Of a DNA stretch of 64,000 bases, positions 47,735 to 64,000 are shown in pieces. Source of the DNA: Temnopleurus reevesii (taxonomy: Eukaryota > Echinodermata > Echinoidea > Temnopleuroida > Temnopleuridae). The position numbers and the translations under genes were made by a program. The first letter of the stretch is position 1. Every line of letters begins with the position of its first letter. The stretch is from NCBI GenBank assembly GCA_036244855.1, contig BQKZ01000530.1, forward strand, positions 51,468 to 115,467. Reading direction: 5' to 3'. Below the pieces are notes generated by a model, which saw only the letters and a list, made by a program, of their open reading frames with translations, had not been told where the DNA came from and searched no databases.

Positions 47735-49903
47735 ACATAATGCATAGCAAGCACTTTGCATTGTTGCTGGTCTTCATATGTTTCATGTTCCTCATGTTTC
47801 GTCAGTTCAAATGACCCAATAGTTACAGTCAACGAAGAACAAATCTTAGGGAAGACTGTTCTATTCGAGGAAAATGAATTCATTAATGTTTCGAAAAACA
47901 TTGATCTTTTCTTGGTAAGTATAATTTTTGTTTAAATTCATTCTGGATAAATACTTTATTTTACATGATGCAATAATGAGTTTTAATTATTTTGCTTTCA
48001 ATTGTTTCATATATATATACAGTATGTATATTCCAAACACACGAATACTACAAATATTCCATGACAGGGCGTAGCGTACGCTGATCCTCCTGTTCGCGTT
48101 GAACCTCCGATTCCAAAACGAAGATGGTTGGGACTGTGGAACGCTACAGCATGCCTTCAAACACCTATCGCCTCATTTTACTATTCCGACTTCATGGATG
48201 AGGACTGTTTGTATCTCAACATCTTTGCCCAGAACCCAAAGGTATGTGGAATGACATTGGCTATATATACCCAGATCTAATGAAGCCCCGAAGTTTGACT
48301 CGAGACACTCCATATATTCCTTGAAGTTTGCCACAAGTATATTTGAATCATACGTTGTATTTATAAAACTATATTTTCCCATCACTATGAAACTGTGTTG
48401 TTTCTTGCGAATAAATCACCACCTCACTGCATTACACCGGTGACTGCCTAGCCTCCTTTGTGCTTTGTGTTGGTTGTCGCGAAGAGAAATCTACAACCAT
48501 ATAGAATTTCATAAAAAAAACTATGAACAAGTTGCATTCATGAATTTACATACAAATACACATATTCACCAAGACAAATGTGTTTTTTTCGTTGAACGGT
48601 TTAAAAGGCGTGCCTTTGGTAGCAGTTGGTGATGTCATCATCGTTACCATCAATTATCGTCATGGCGTATTTGGTTTCCTTTCAACAGGTATGATATGGT
48701 TAAGTGAATTTTTATATTCCGTCGTTGCTTATTTTTATTGGTAGTAAAGGTTGATGGAAGATATCCTTAGTTTGCATCTTCCTATTCTAGTACCCTGCTC
48801 TTGTTGAGTTTAACTTATCTTTAAAAAGTTTTTTTTCTCAAAAGGCTTTCCAAAATGAACTCATGACCTTTGTATGACTAGCATTCTTTGGAATAATTTT
48901 AATCCGTTTTCCAGATGACGATGTAGCACCAGGTAATTACAGAATGCTTGATCAAGTGGCTACCTTGTTGTGGGTAAAAAGTAACATCGAATGTAGGTAC
49001 CCCAGCGTTCAAGCAAGGACACTTGGGAATATCAGAAACGATCATATCAATAAATAACGAAGTCCGTGAGGTAGTTTGTAGATGTTTTACCCGTGACCAG
49101 CACGTTTGATCTTTTTAAATCTTAAAACTGATCGTAATAAGTGTCTGATGAACATGAAAACGAATATTACCCGAGAGCTTTTGTTGCCATGACCAGATTT
49201 GATCACCTCTATGGCTTCTGATGGACATTGGGTTATGCTGGAGAAAGAAAGTGTTGAATGTTCAAAAAACATGTAAGAAATGGAAACAGCAAGGCGAAAA
49301 CAAACATTTCATCAAAATTTATATTTTCAGCCTTTGGAGGAGACGTTGAGAGAATAACTATTGCAGGGGAGAGTGATGGTGCATCAAGCGTCAATTTTCA
49401 CATCCTATCTCAACGAAGAGCCGGAATTTTTCAACGTGCAATTATTTAGGTAAAGAGGAATGAAGCGATGTCGTCTTTGTTAGTTTAGTCAATAAATATG
49501 GAATCGTTTTAAACCATTTCGACAATTAATTATTTAATACGTCTGTACTTTATTGGATTTGTTCGAGTCATCTGAGCACTTTTGCAGAATGCAAAATAAT
49601 GATAATATATTTTGTTAATCATGAAAAAAGTACAATATTGCATTATAAAGGTCTTCTCAGTGTGGCATATGTTTGCACCTTTAAATGTGCAATGTTGCAC
49701 CTCCATTCCTAAATGTGTATCACCTATCATTACAGAGTGTATCAGCTTTTTCCAACTGTGCCTTCCGGGCTGATAGAAGTGCAGAAAGACGATTGGCCGA
49801 AGAGACCGCCAATGAGCTGGGATATGACTCAACCACCTCACAAGATTTGATAGAATGCTTGAAAGGTGTTGATGCTAGACGACTTCGTGCTGTAGCAGAT
49901 AGG
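47735..49903 (+). pseudogene. Truncated cholinesterase-like pseudogene
   Basis: Six exon relics match exons 1-6 of the paralogues: 47735-47915 region, 48068-48241, 48607-48688, 48915-48992, 49331-49449, 49736-49903. Breaks: (1) the signal-peptide frame (MHSKHFALLLVFICF...) runs into TGA at about 47807, and the homologous mature sequence (NDPIVTV...NVSKNIDLFL) is in another frame; (2) exon 3 keeps only its second half ([10 protein letters not shown]...), so the VWIHGG oxyanion segment is gone; (3) exon 5 ends with TAG (49447-49449) where paralogues have Gln or Glu; (4) no exons 7-10 follow on this strand. The nucleophile motif is GESDG. Splice sites of exons 2, 4, 5 and 6 are still good, so decay is fairly recent. 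The ranges are relics, not a translatable model. Confidence 0.85.
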
Positions 49904-51315
49904 GTATCCATTAACTCATTTTATTTATTCTGCAAAAAACTTCCTTATATGCGTACTGATAGAAATAAACAAAAAAATTACAAAATCTTCAAGATTTGTG
50001 ACTTTCGGGATGTGCTTTTTTTGTGTCTATTCCAACCGCATGTTCAAAATGGCGGAATATATGGTTCCGCAACCCTTCGAAAACCCATCTTAGCCTTGTC
50101 TCTGATCTCCAGTACACATGTGTCCTGCTAAAATCGCGCACATAGTTTAGACGGAAAAAATCATGCAACATCGAGGCTTTTCAGTTTGTCAGCCTTGGTG
50201 TGAAACTTGAAATCAATTTATTTTGAACTAGATTAAGATTTTCAAAAATAAAAAGTAGACCAAAATAAACGATTCCATCTTTCCCTATTAAGGCAGCTAA
50301 TCATAGAAAAAGAATAAACGCACGAATGTTTTGAATGTGGTGATTAGTCTATCTGTTTAGTCTGATGGAAATGCAAAGTTGATGTGTTTTATATCTTATC
50401 AGTTAGTAATCAGTGGATATCATTGTAAATATTTACCCTTCAATTAGTTCACTAATGGTGACGACTGTTTACGGAACGATATATTTGTTTTACAGTATAT
50501 ATTTAGCTTCAAATTCGAAATACCAAGCAAAAGGCATTGGATAAATATGTCAATCATGATTTCTTATTTTTAATTAATTGATGCTCGGGCATGTAATATT
50601 ATATATATGACGACCGGCAGGGGAAGCACAATGTTCTAGCCGACGGATATGAAATTCTATTGGTTGAGGTTACAATTCCCTGAGACCATGTTGAGGGTAT
50701 TACAGTCTTCAGAAATAACACTTTTAATTCTGAGGGTGGAAAGTTTGGCTTGTTGCAGGGAACAAAAAAAAATGTATTATCATGATTATGGGTTAGCAAA
50801 ATATGCATTGGGAACCAATAACGCCAACCTAATTAACCAGACAAACCCATACATATGATGACTTTTTTTTAATGTCGGAGGGAATTGTAACCTCAATAAA
50901 TAAAGTTTCAAATCTGTCGGGTGGAACATTCGGTATGTTATCTCCCGTATCAGGCCTCATTTTTAAAACATTATATGGGTTGGTCAAATATGCATTTGCG
51001 ATTTGATGGTATCAATTTGCACATTTTTCGGAGAATGGAGAATTAGGATAAAGAAAGATGAGGCAAATTGTAAAAAAAAAATCAAATTATACAAAATTGT
51101 AGTTACAATATGCAAGCTTTAATAGCTATCTTAAATACAAATCATTCACAATGAACTTATAAAACAAAACAAAATCAGATCATTTAAGTCTTATATAACA
51201 ATATCATAATATAATGCAACATTGGCTTTAATAAAAACGACACACATACAAAACACACGCGTCAGAGCAATTGCTAATTCAACTAGGATTGGTGTAAAGT
51301 AAGAATGTTGGGCTG

Positions 51316-51364
<49 letters not shown>

Positions 51365-51970
51365 CATATATGTATGTGTGTGTATGTATGTGTGTTTGTG
51401 TGTATGTGTGTGTAAGAGAGTTGGGGTGACATTTACGCGCCTAGGCTACTGAAATTGTGTCCCAGAGATTATGGTGATGTAAGTGTAGGCCTACGAAGGT
51501 ATAATGATGGTATACATTTATACACATGTTGCTCTCACAGTGTTTTTCTGTTGGTTGTTTTACTTGGCTTTCCTCTGAAGACGATTTTCCAAAATAGATG
51601 TCCTCTTCAACAGCATCCCCATCATAATCACCATGACCAAAGTAACAATTTTCCTAGCGGTTTTGACATTGGAAATCACATTTCCTGATATAATTCCAAA
51701 ATGATACATTAGTTTGTACAGGTTGATACATTCATTGCATAGCAAAGTACTTTTCAAATTTTTATCTACATGCATATGACTTACGGAGTGCTGCTAGATT
51801 ATTGCGATCAACTACATGTACTGGTTGCTGCATAGGTTGGTATGTATGAGACCAAGATCCTAGATTCTGGCGCCGATCGTTATAGCAGTGCAAACTGCGC
51901 ATGAATGGACATGCGCGTTTTAACATTAACAACTTTCTAGCAAACACCTATATATTTGTCGAATCTTTGT
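49904..51970. other. Convergent spacer, no gene seen
   Basis: AT-rich DNA between the pseudogene and the 3' end of gene 6, with a TG microsatellite. No esterase C-terminal exons are found here on either strand. Confidence 0.6.
51317..51415. repeat. TG microsatellite
   Basis: About 22 uninterrupted TG units followed by an impure TGTA/TG tract. Confidence 0.9.
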
Positions 51971-57715
<5,745 letters not shown>

Positions 57716-57761
57716 ATTGAGTTGATGTTTATGATGTTTATTTTCCACGGGATGTAAAGCT

Positions 57762-57769
57762 CTTTTATA
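57762..57769 (-). promoter_or_regulatory. TATA box of gene 6
   Basis: TATAAAAG on the minus strand lies 47-54 bases upstream of the ATG at 57715, giving an expected start near 57737 and a very short 5' UTR. Confidence 0.55.
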
Positions 57770-59559
57770 CCATTACTCAAAATTTGTTTGGGTGTATCCT
57801 CTTCCGCGATCTGAGATTTATCGGTAACTGATTAGACTCGGTTGTGATCTTTGATGAGTTTGCGAATGATATCGGTCTAATTGCATTTCAGGAGGTTAAT
57901 TGATGCTAGCTTTTAAAAAACCGAGACCTTGTCGGATTATCATGATCAAATAGAATACTGCCACTTGACATAAAAGGCACTTATGTTCTAAACCTATTGT
58001 GCTGATTAGAAAAGTTTCTGATAGTCTCTATGATCACTTATCTCGAGATACTTCATGACCTATCTCTTTTATTTGTCTATTCGGTGATACCGTATCTAAA
58101 GTTTGTACAGCGTAACCACAGTACCATTTAAATGATACAGATAGAGTCTCCAATAATAATTCCTTGGTTGTATATAGAGCATATTGTAGGTAGACCTAAA
58201 TTGAGATAATGGGGTGGAGGTGTAGCGGTTTCTGATATAAAATTGACACACCCTCCCCTCCACTATATTGTGACATATGAATACTGACATTAGAAATCTT
58301 GTATGCGGTTGAAATGGGTGTTGGGGATAATCGCGGATATGATTGTTCACTTATTGTTAGTTGACAGTTTGTATGTTTATTCATTTCCTTATGCTAAGAT
58401 TTTTAGAATACAATTCATTGTTACCTTGATTAAAAAAACCCGTAATCCTATAAATCAATTGAACCCAATGCTCCATTACACACGGGCGAAGGACGGGTTA
58501 CACAAAACCCGCTGTCAAAAATTCAATTAATTGACGTTGTCATAGAGATTTGAAATGTGGAAAACATCATTTTCTTAATTGAAATAAAAACTGGAACCAT
58601 AGCCTTCAGGGCCCCTTTGCAGATGAATCTCATTATCAAAATGGTCTAGCCTGCATATTCTTAACAAAAAAACCGCTATAAACAAAGGGCATAATATTGA
58701 TGCGTTTGTTACGGGTACTATAGGAGGGACCATGAAACCGGTAGCGGACTGGGAGCTTGAGGATTGTCCCCCCTCCCTCCCCCTCCCCCCACAAAAAAAA
58801 AACCCGAGTGGCAGTATGATAAAAATAAAAAGAGCAGCCCTTCACTTTCGGTGCTTGTCTTTGCCTCATACATATTTACAGGAGGGGACGGCAATACTGA
58901 GTCGCCAGCGGGATCGAAAAATCCTGGATTTGTGAGTGCTTATTGTGATGAGTGCGTTGCATTAACCAAAGGAACGTAAGAGATATTAAAAAAAACCAAA
59001 ATCATCAGAAATTACAATTATTGTCTTCGTAAGAAATTTTATTTTCACATACACACTGAACATATATCGCTGGTCATATAATAATAATAATACATCATCA
59101 AATGAACTGTGAAATTCATACATGACTTAAAATCTTTGAATCGGATATGTCGAATATGTTATAGTTCTTTTTATATTTGTATCAAGTCAGGATAAAAAGT
59201 ATTGTAATTGTGCAAGTCCATCCCCGCCACATTTACCAATCAGATTATTTATATACTGAGTAATGATTTTCCACAATGCTTAAATACCATTCTTTATTAT
59301 AATATTCAATATCTATTGACTCTACTTTTCCAATCAATTTCCGTCCTTATTTGAACGGGGGCGGAATGTGTTTAAAATTCCCTGGCAAGCAGATAAAAAT
59401 AACTTGTACGCTACACTCCGTCGCCGCCAAGCTGAAGATTAGAAAAAGAAGAAATCTTATGGTCCATCTTATTTCTGCAGATGCACCAACATCTTGTTGA
59501 GAGGGCATCCTGCTAAAATATTGATCAATAAATAAATAAATAAATAGATTATTATTATA

Positions 59560-59662
59560 TATAATAGTAGTAGTAATAGTAATAATAATAATAGAGTAGT
59601 AAGTATTAGTAGTGATATAGTAGTTGTTGTAGTAGTAGTAGTAGTAGTAGTGGTAGTGGTAA

Positions 59663-59694
<32 letters not shown>

Positions 59695-59802
59695 TTTTTA
59701 TTTATTTATTAGGTCTTCTTTATACAGGGTAGCCCTTTCAATAATGAAATTGATCTTCCAAGGGGCCCTGTACTGTAGTAGTAGTAGTAGTAATGATAAT
59801 AA

Positions 59803-59846
<44 letters not shown>

Positions 59847-59850
59847 AAAG
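59560..59850. repeat. TAG/GTA trinucleotide microsatellite
   Basis: Two long TAG runs (about 59625-59695 and 59777-59846), separated by a unique stretch containing TTTATTTATTAGGTC. Confidence 0.9.
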
Positions 59851-60209
59851 GAGAAGGAGTAGGTAACTAAATAAATGAATAACCAGAATATTTGCTTAAG
59901 AAGATATGTTCAAAAGGTGTCGCAGATAAAAGATAGGTATAGGTTAATAACAGACAAACAAACCCCCTGTGTTCACCAATGCATAACTTGTTAAATGTTT
60001 CAGCAAATAAAATTGTAGTTTCCTTGTTCTCACCTGATGTTATGGCTTGTGTAGAAAGAGGAAGGATCTTAGTCTGAATTGATCTTAGTTAAGCAAAACT
60101 CAAAAATCTTATTGTAAACATGATAATATATGTTGGAAATAAAGATCTTATTAGAACTCTTTCGGGTACAGATATGGCCAGGAATAGAATCAACACGGGT
60201 GTTAGTAGT

Positions 60210-60497
60210 TGTCAGGTAGTAGAAGTAGTAGGAGTAGTAGTAGGAGAAGGGGTGTGAGGAAGATGATTGAGGGGTACCGTAGCAAAGGACGTAGGCAGTA
60301 TCAGAATCAGGAATAGTTGTAGTAGAATCAAGCAGACACAGTATGTACCAAAAGCAGTGTTTTGTCGTAAGAGTATAAACTGATCAAACATTGACAGTGA
60401 AAATATAAACAAGGCTCGTAAGTATCGATATCAGATGTGATGGTAGCAACACGCAGTGGTAGTAGTATTAGTATTATTATTAGTACTAGTGGTAGTA

Positions 60498-60542
<45 letters not shown>

Positions 60543-60720
60543 CTAGTAGCAGTAATATTAAGTTCGTACTAGTAGAAGAAGTAGCAGCTTTACTATTAGT
60601 AGTATAGTAGTAGTAGTACTAGTAGCAGTAATATTAAGTTCGTACTAGTAGAAGAAGTAGCAGCATTACTTTTAGTAGTATAGTAGTAGTAGTAGTAGTA
60701 ATAGTAGTAGTAGTTACTAC
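60210..60720. repeat. TAG trinucleotide tracts with an internal duplication
   Basis: Repeated TAG/GTA tracts. A block with ACTAGTAGCAGTAATATTAAGTTCG occurs twice (about 60542 and 60618), a tandem duplication of about 76 bp. Confidence 0.85.
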
Positions 60721-61108
60721 TAGAAGTATTAAGCATAGTAGTAGGAGCATAAGTCGTTGAGTTTAAACTATAATTTCGATATAAACTTATATCCACTATG
60801 GACAATCATCAAACATTTTACAGAAATTGAAATATTAAACAAGTTTATTCACAACGGATTCAAGGTATGTGTGATTAATGTATGAGTGCGTGTATGTGGG
60901 CGATAATTAAGTGTGTTTGCTTGTCTTCGCATGGAATGTGCACGTGTGTGTGTGTAGGTGTGTGTGTGCGTGTGTGTGTGTATAATCAATAATAATTATA
61001 AGTTCTTATAGTGCCTAGCATTAACTTTATCAGTCTTCCCTAACCGCTATATACAATGTAGCATGATTACCTTGGCTTTAGCAGTGCAACTGTAAGTAGC
61101 GCGCTGCA

Positions 61109-61270
61109 TTTCAAGAAAATTTTCTGCCAGGTACCCATTCACCTCACCTGGGTCAAGTGCAGCACAATGTGGATGATTTTTTTTGCTGAAGGAAGTAAAC
61201 GTCATGGGTGGGATTCTAACCTGCGTCACTCTAGTTGAAAGACGAGTCTAAACCACTACACCACGGCGCC
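61109..61270 (-). repeat. tRNA-derived SINE, minus strand
   Basis: Closely matches the copy at 32372-32540: tail CAGGTACCCATTCACCTCACCTGGGT, body AGTGCAGCACAATGTGGATG, and head with degenerate B-box (minus strand GGTTAGAATCC) and A-box-like TGGTGTAGTGG. Confidence 0.75.
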
Positions 61271-63811
61271 TGTATGTATGTGAGTGTTTGTGCATGTATG
61301 AGATTTTACATATACTGGGGGCTATTGAATAAAAGTATGCGTTTATAACTTTTCAAATTTTACAGTCGAGAAAATATGTACATATTTTGAGTTGACAATA
61401 CCCACTTTTGTAAATGCTATGCGAATGATAGGATTGCCGCCGATATTAGAATTGTTAATTGCTCCTCTAAATCTCCTAAAACACTGTAAAATAGAGGGCG
61501 GTATGATTAGAAACACTCCTTTTGATCTGATGCTTGAATAATTCGATTCCTATTTTTATGAATTGTCCCAATACCGTATACCATGATCGTAACGCGTAGT
61601 CAAAATCATTCATGTTTGCACAAAGGAAAAATATACATGGTAAATTTCTGAGCACACAATTATTGAACTTTTTCCAGAATTAACAAGTAATCGTTAACAC
61701 ACAAATTATTTTCTGGATGACTTTTTGATGACAGTTACGAGCTTCCCACACAAGTCGATTATTTTCCCCAAACTAAATTAGTTCATAATCATTTGTAGGC
61801 ATCTAAGAGGAATCAACTTTTTGAAACTCGCTCTACCCAGTTTGTACCTATGGCTAAATAGCATCAAGACATCACTGATGAAGTAATATTTATACCATAC
61901 ATAGTGCACTTTGAGCAAAAATTATTTTTTAAAAATGAAGACAAAAACTCTCTTATTATTGCAAGTGAAATAAATATACAAACTCATCTATTTTTTATAC
62001 AGTAACGTGCAATACTGGTGGTTAACATTTTGTAACAAAAAGTCAATTTACCTCTGCATGGATTTCTCTTGATGATGATGTGTTGTATATTGGCGTTTTC
62101 CATCAGGCCACCGATGATTTACGCCAGGCATCAAGAGGGCGACCTCTTTTTCTTGGTTCGTCATCAATTATTTATATCAAATAAAAAAGCTAGCTATTTA
62201 TGGCTTTTGAATTATTATTTGCTCCAAAAGGGGCAAACCGATGGCTTAATTTAGTTTCTTTTTTTTTCAAACCTCAATGAGCCAAGGGATAACCAAACAA
62301 GCGGGCACACTCTAAAATAAAATTCGTGCATAGATATGGCAGTGTGTAGAAATGATAAAACACAGCTCCCATTAATAAACCAAGGGCAACCAAACATCTT
62401 CGTAAATAGTTTCAGTATTGAATGGGAAACGCCTTAAAATCCGAATGTAGTTAGTTAGTTAACTTTCTGGACGCCTTACTTTTGGGATCTGTCAACGCGC
62501 AATAAGCAGAAAAGAATGTCTTGCATTCTTCAAACGAATTGAGGAGGCAATTTTGGAACGAAAATGTTTCGCTTGTCAAAAGGTCGCTGTGAAAGGGAAT
62601 ATACCCAGCTCGTTTCTCTATACACCGATGGACTTGCAAAATAAGCACATTGGTTGCAAGCTATAACCAAACTTACCAGAAGATACCGTTAATATGTGGA
62701 AGCAAACTTCTTTGATATAAAGTATATGAATTATTCCACACCTCGTAAGAATTATTTTAGTGCAAAGATAGATAGGAATAGAATAATTATCAAAAAATGA
62801 AATGTATAAAATCAATCTACAATATAAGCTAAGATACAAATACTGTTGAAATTTTTTTACAGCACGCAATATAATTACCATGATTACAGATCATCCTATC
62901 CACGAAAATAACTACTACATAAATTTTTGGGATTGAAAGTCAGTCCAACAGATTTTAGTCAGGTAGTCCAAAATGGATTGAAAATTTAAACTATATAACA
63001 CTAAAGTACAAAATAGATTGTACATTTCAATCGAACTTGGATTTTTCCCTGACTACAATCTTTAGATTGACTTTTCAACTTGAAGGTTTTAGAGATTATG
63101 CATTTAACATTCATGTTCTGGTCAACTTTGTCCTTCCAACAGAATGTGGATATTGTTGTTGTTGTTTTAGATTTTGATTTCATTTAAAAATGAAATGTAG
63201 GATGTTTTAGAAAGGCGTTTCATGTAAGATGACGTAGGACATGACAGAGTTATCAAACCGACGATCTCTGATATCAGCGGAGGAAAGGTTTGAGAACGGA
63301 TCTATTGTTTTCACTTTTTATATAACAACCTTTAAAACATGAATTTTTATCTAAATCAGAAAGGTATCATAATACCCATATATGAATTCACCTTGCAAGC
63401 TTGCGGATGGACGATCAAATGGCCAGTAAAAATGTGTTTTAAATTAAGAGCTGCATTCGCCTTCCACATACTTCGGACGAAAATAAAGAATCGCAAAATT
63501 TCCGAGAAATTTGAAGTTCACTTAGAAAAGTTGCATATTGCAATAAAACGTGTTGCATCCTATCATGATACAACTTTGACTTGTTTATCAAAAGTCATAA
63601 AAACTTTACACCAATACGATTTAATTTATCAATAATCCGTTCCAACTTTTCTACTCAATAACATTGGCAAGCAAATAATACGTTCGATGGCGTAAGAAAA
63701 TACTATAAGAATAATCCATGAAATCCGTAAAATATTTGATAGCTGAATCTATATTATAAAATTATACAGGCTATGGTCCTGAGAATAAGCCTAAGGATTG
63801 GTTGCCTTCGT

Positions 63812-64000
63812 CTATGTTTGTCCACTGATGGTAGGCACTTGCCTAACCTCAGATTGTTGTGGATTTGCCTGACCTGCTCGCTGTGCTGGTCCATGATTTA
63901 AATCGCCATCAGGCCCGACCATCATTCTCGCTTTATTCTCTTTCAACCGCGACACAATGTCGTGTATCTCCGTGACGATGGGTACAGCGATGATGAAGAC
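63812..64000 (-). CDS. Probable C-terminal exon of an unrelated protein, cut by window edge
   Basis: A minus-strand frame runs open from the window edge for 62 codons to TAG at 63814-63812. It starts VFIIAVPIVTEIHDIVSRLK, a short hydrophobic stretch followed by a charged segment, and continues into a Gln/Pro/Gly-rich end. It could be the end of a last transmembrane helix plus a cytoplasmic tail. It is more GC-rich than its surroundings. I do not recognise the family. Only the last exon (or part of it) would be inside the window. Confidence 0.45.
   Translation of the reverse strand, partial: VFIIAVPIVTEIHDIVSRLKENKARMMVGPDGDLNHGPAQRAGQANPQQSEVRQVPTISGQT

Larger units (their letters stand above)
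57770..63811. other. Intergenic DNA upstream of gene 6, no gene seen
   Basis: AT-rich sequence with long trinucleotide tracts (59560-60720), a TG tract (about 60945-60985) and one SINE. Open frames within trinucleotide repeats (Tyr- or Ser/Thr-rich) are not credible genes. Confidence 0.6.

Noticed and set aside
57716..57748. Upstream extension of the gene 6 start
   Set aside because: It begins with GTG rather than ATG and lies upstream of or at the TATA-predicted transcription start.
60596..60805. Open frame rich in Tyr/Ser/Thr on the minus strand
   Set aside because: A translation of the TAG/GTA microsatellite.

Overview
Eukaryotic genomic DNA, AT-rich, with large introns, canonical GT-AG splicing, microsatellites, short non-autonomous transposons, tRNA-derived SINE-like repeats and two scaffold gaps. 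I infer a marine invertebrate deuterostome, most probably an echinoderm such as a sea urchin, from the repeat style and family content. The sequence does not fix the species.

The window is dominated by a tandem cluster of type-B carboxylesterase / cholinesterase-like genes. Gene 1 (+, 1610-12431), gene 2 (+, 18538-30019) and gene 3 (+, 33760-45205) run head to tail. A decayed fourth copy (+, 47735-49903) follows. Gene 6 (-, 57715-51971) converges on it from the right. I rebuilt each gene exon by exon: splice sites and phases (0,0,1,1,0,0,2,2,1) agree across paralogues and give proteins of 605-609 residues. Each intact gene encodes a signal peptide, the alpha/beta-hydrolase core and, in its own last exon, a tail with the Trp/Phe/Tyr/Cys spacing of the acetylcholinesterase T-peptide (AChE_tetra/WAT domain). 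All lack the long Cys-Cys loop that carries the choline-binding Trp of true AChE, so they look like secreted, possibly oligomerising esterases of unknown substrate.

The copies differ at the active site. Gene 1 has Arg for the catalytic Ser and a UGA at a conserved Cys codon. Genes 2 and 3 have Ser at the third oxyanion Gly. Gene 3 has GVSSG. Gene 6 has Asp for the catalytic Glu. The fourth copy is a clear pseudogene.

Two single-N positions (25563, 40007) join partial duplications of gene 2 exons 6-7 and gene 3 exons 3-5. These look like alternative haplotypes placed end to end, although real exon duplication is not excluded.

Introns and spacers hold several small terminal-inverted-repeat families, including a nested TA insertion, a foldback inserted at a splice donor with an 8-bp duplication, and TTAA-flanked elements. 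From 57.8 to 63.8 kb the DNA is non-coding with long TAG trinucleotide tracts. The right edge probably carries the 3' end of an unrelated minus-strand gene.
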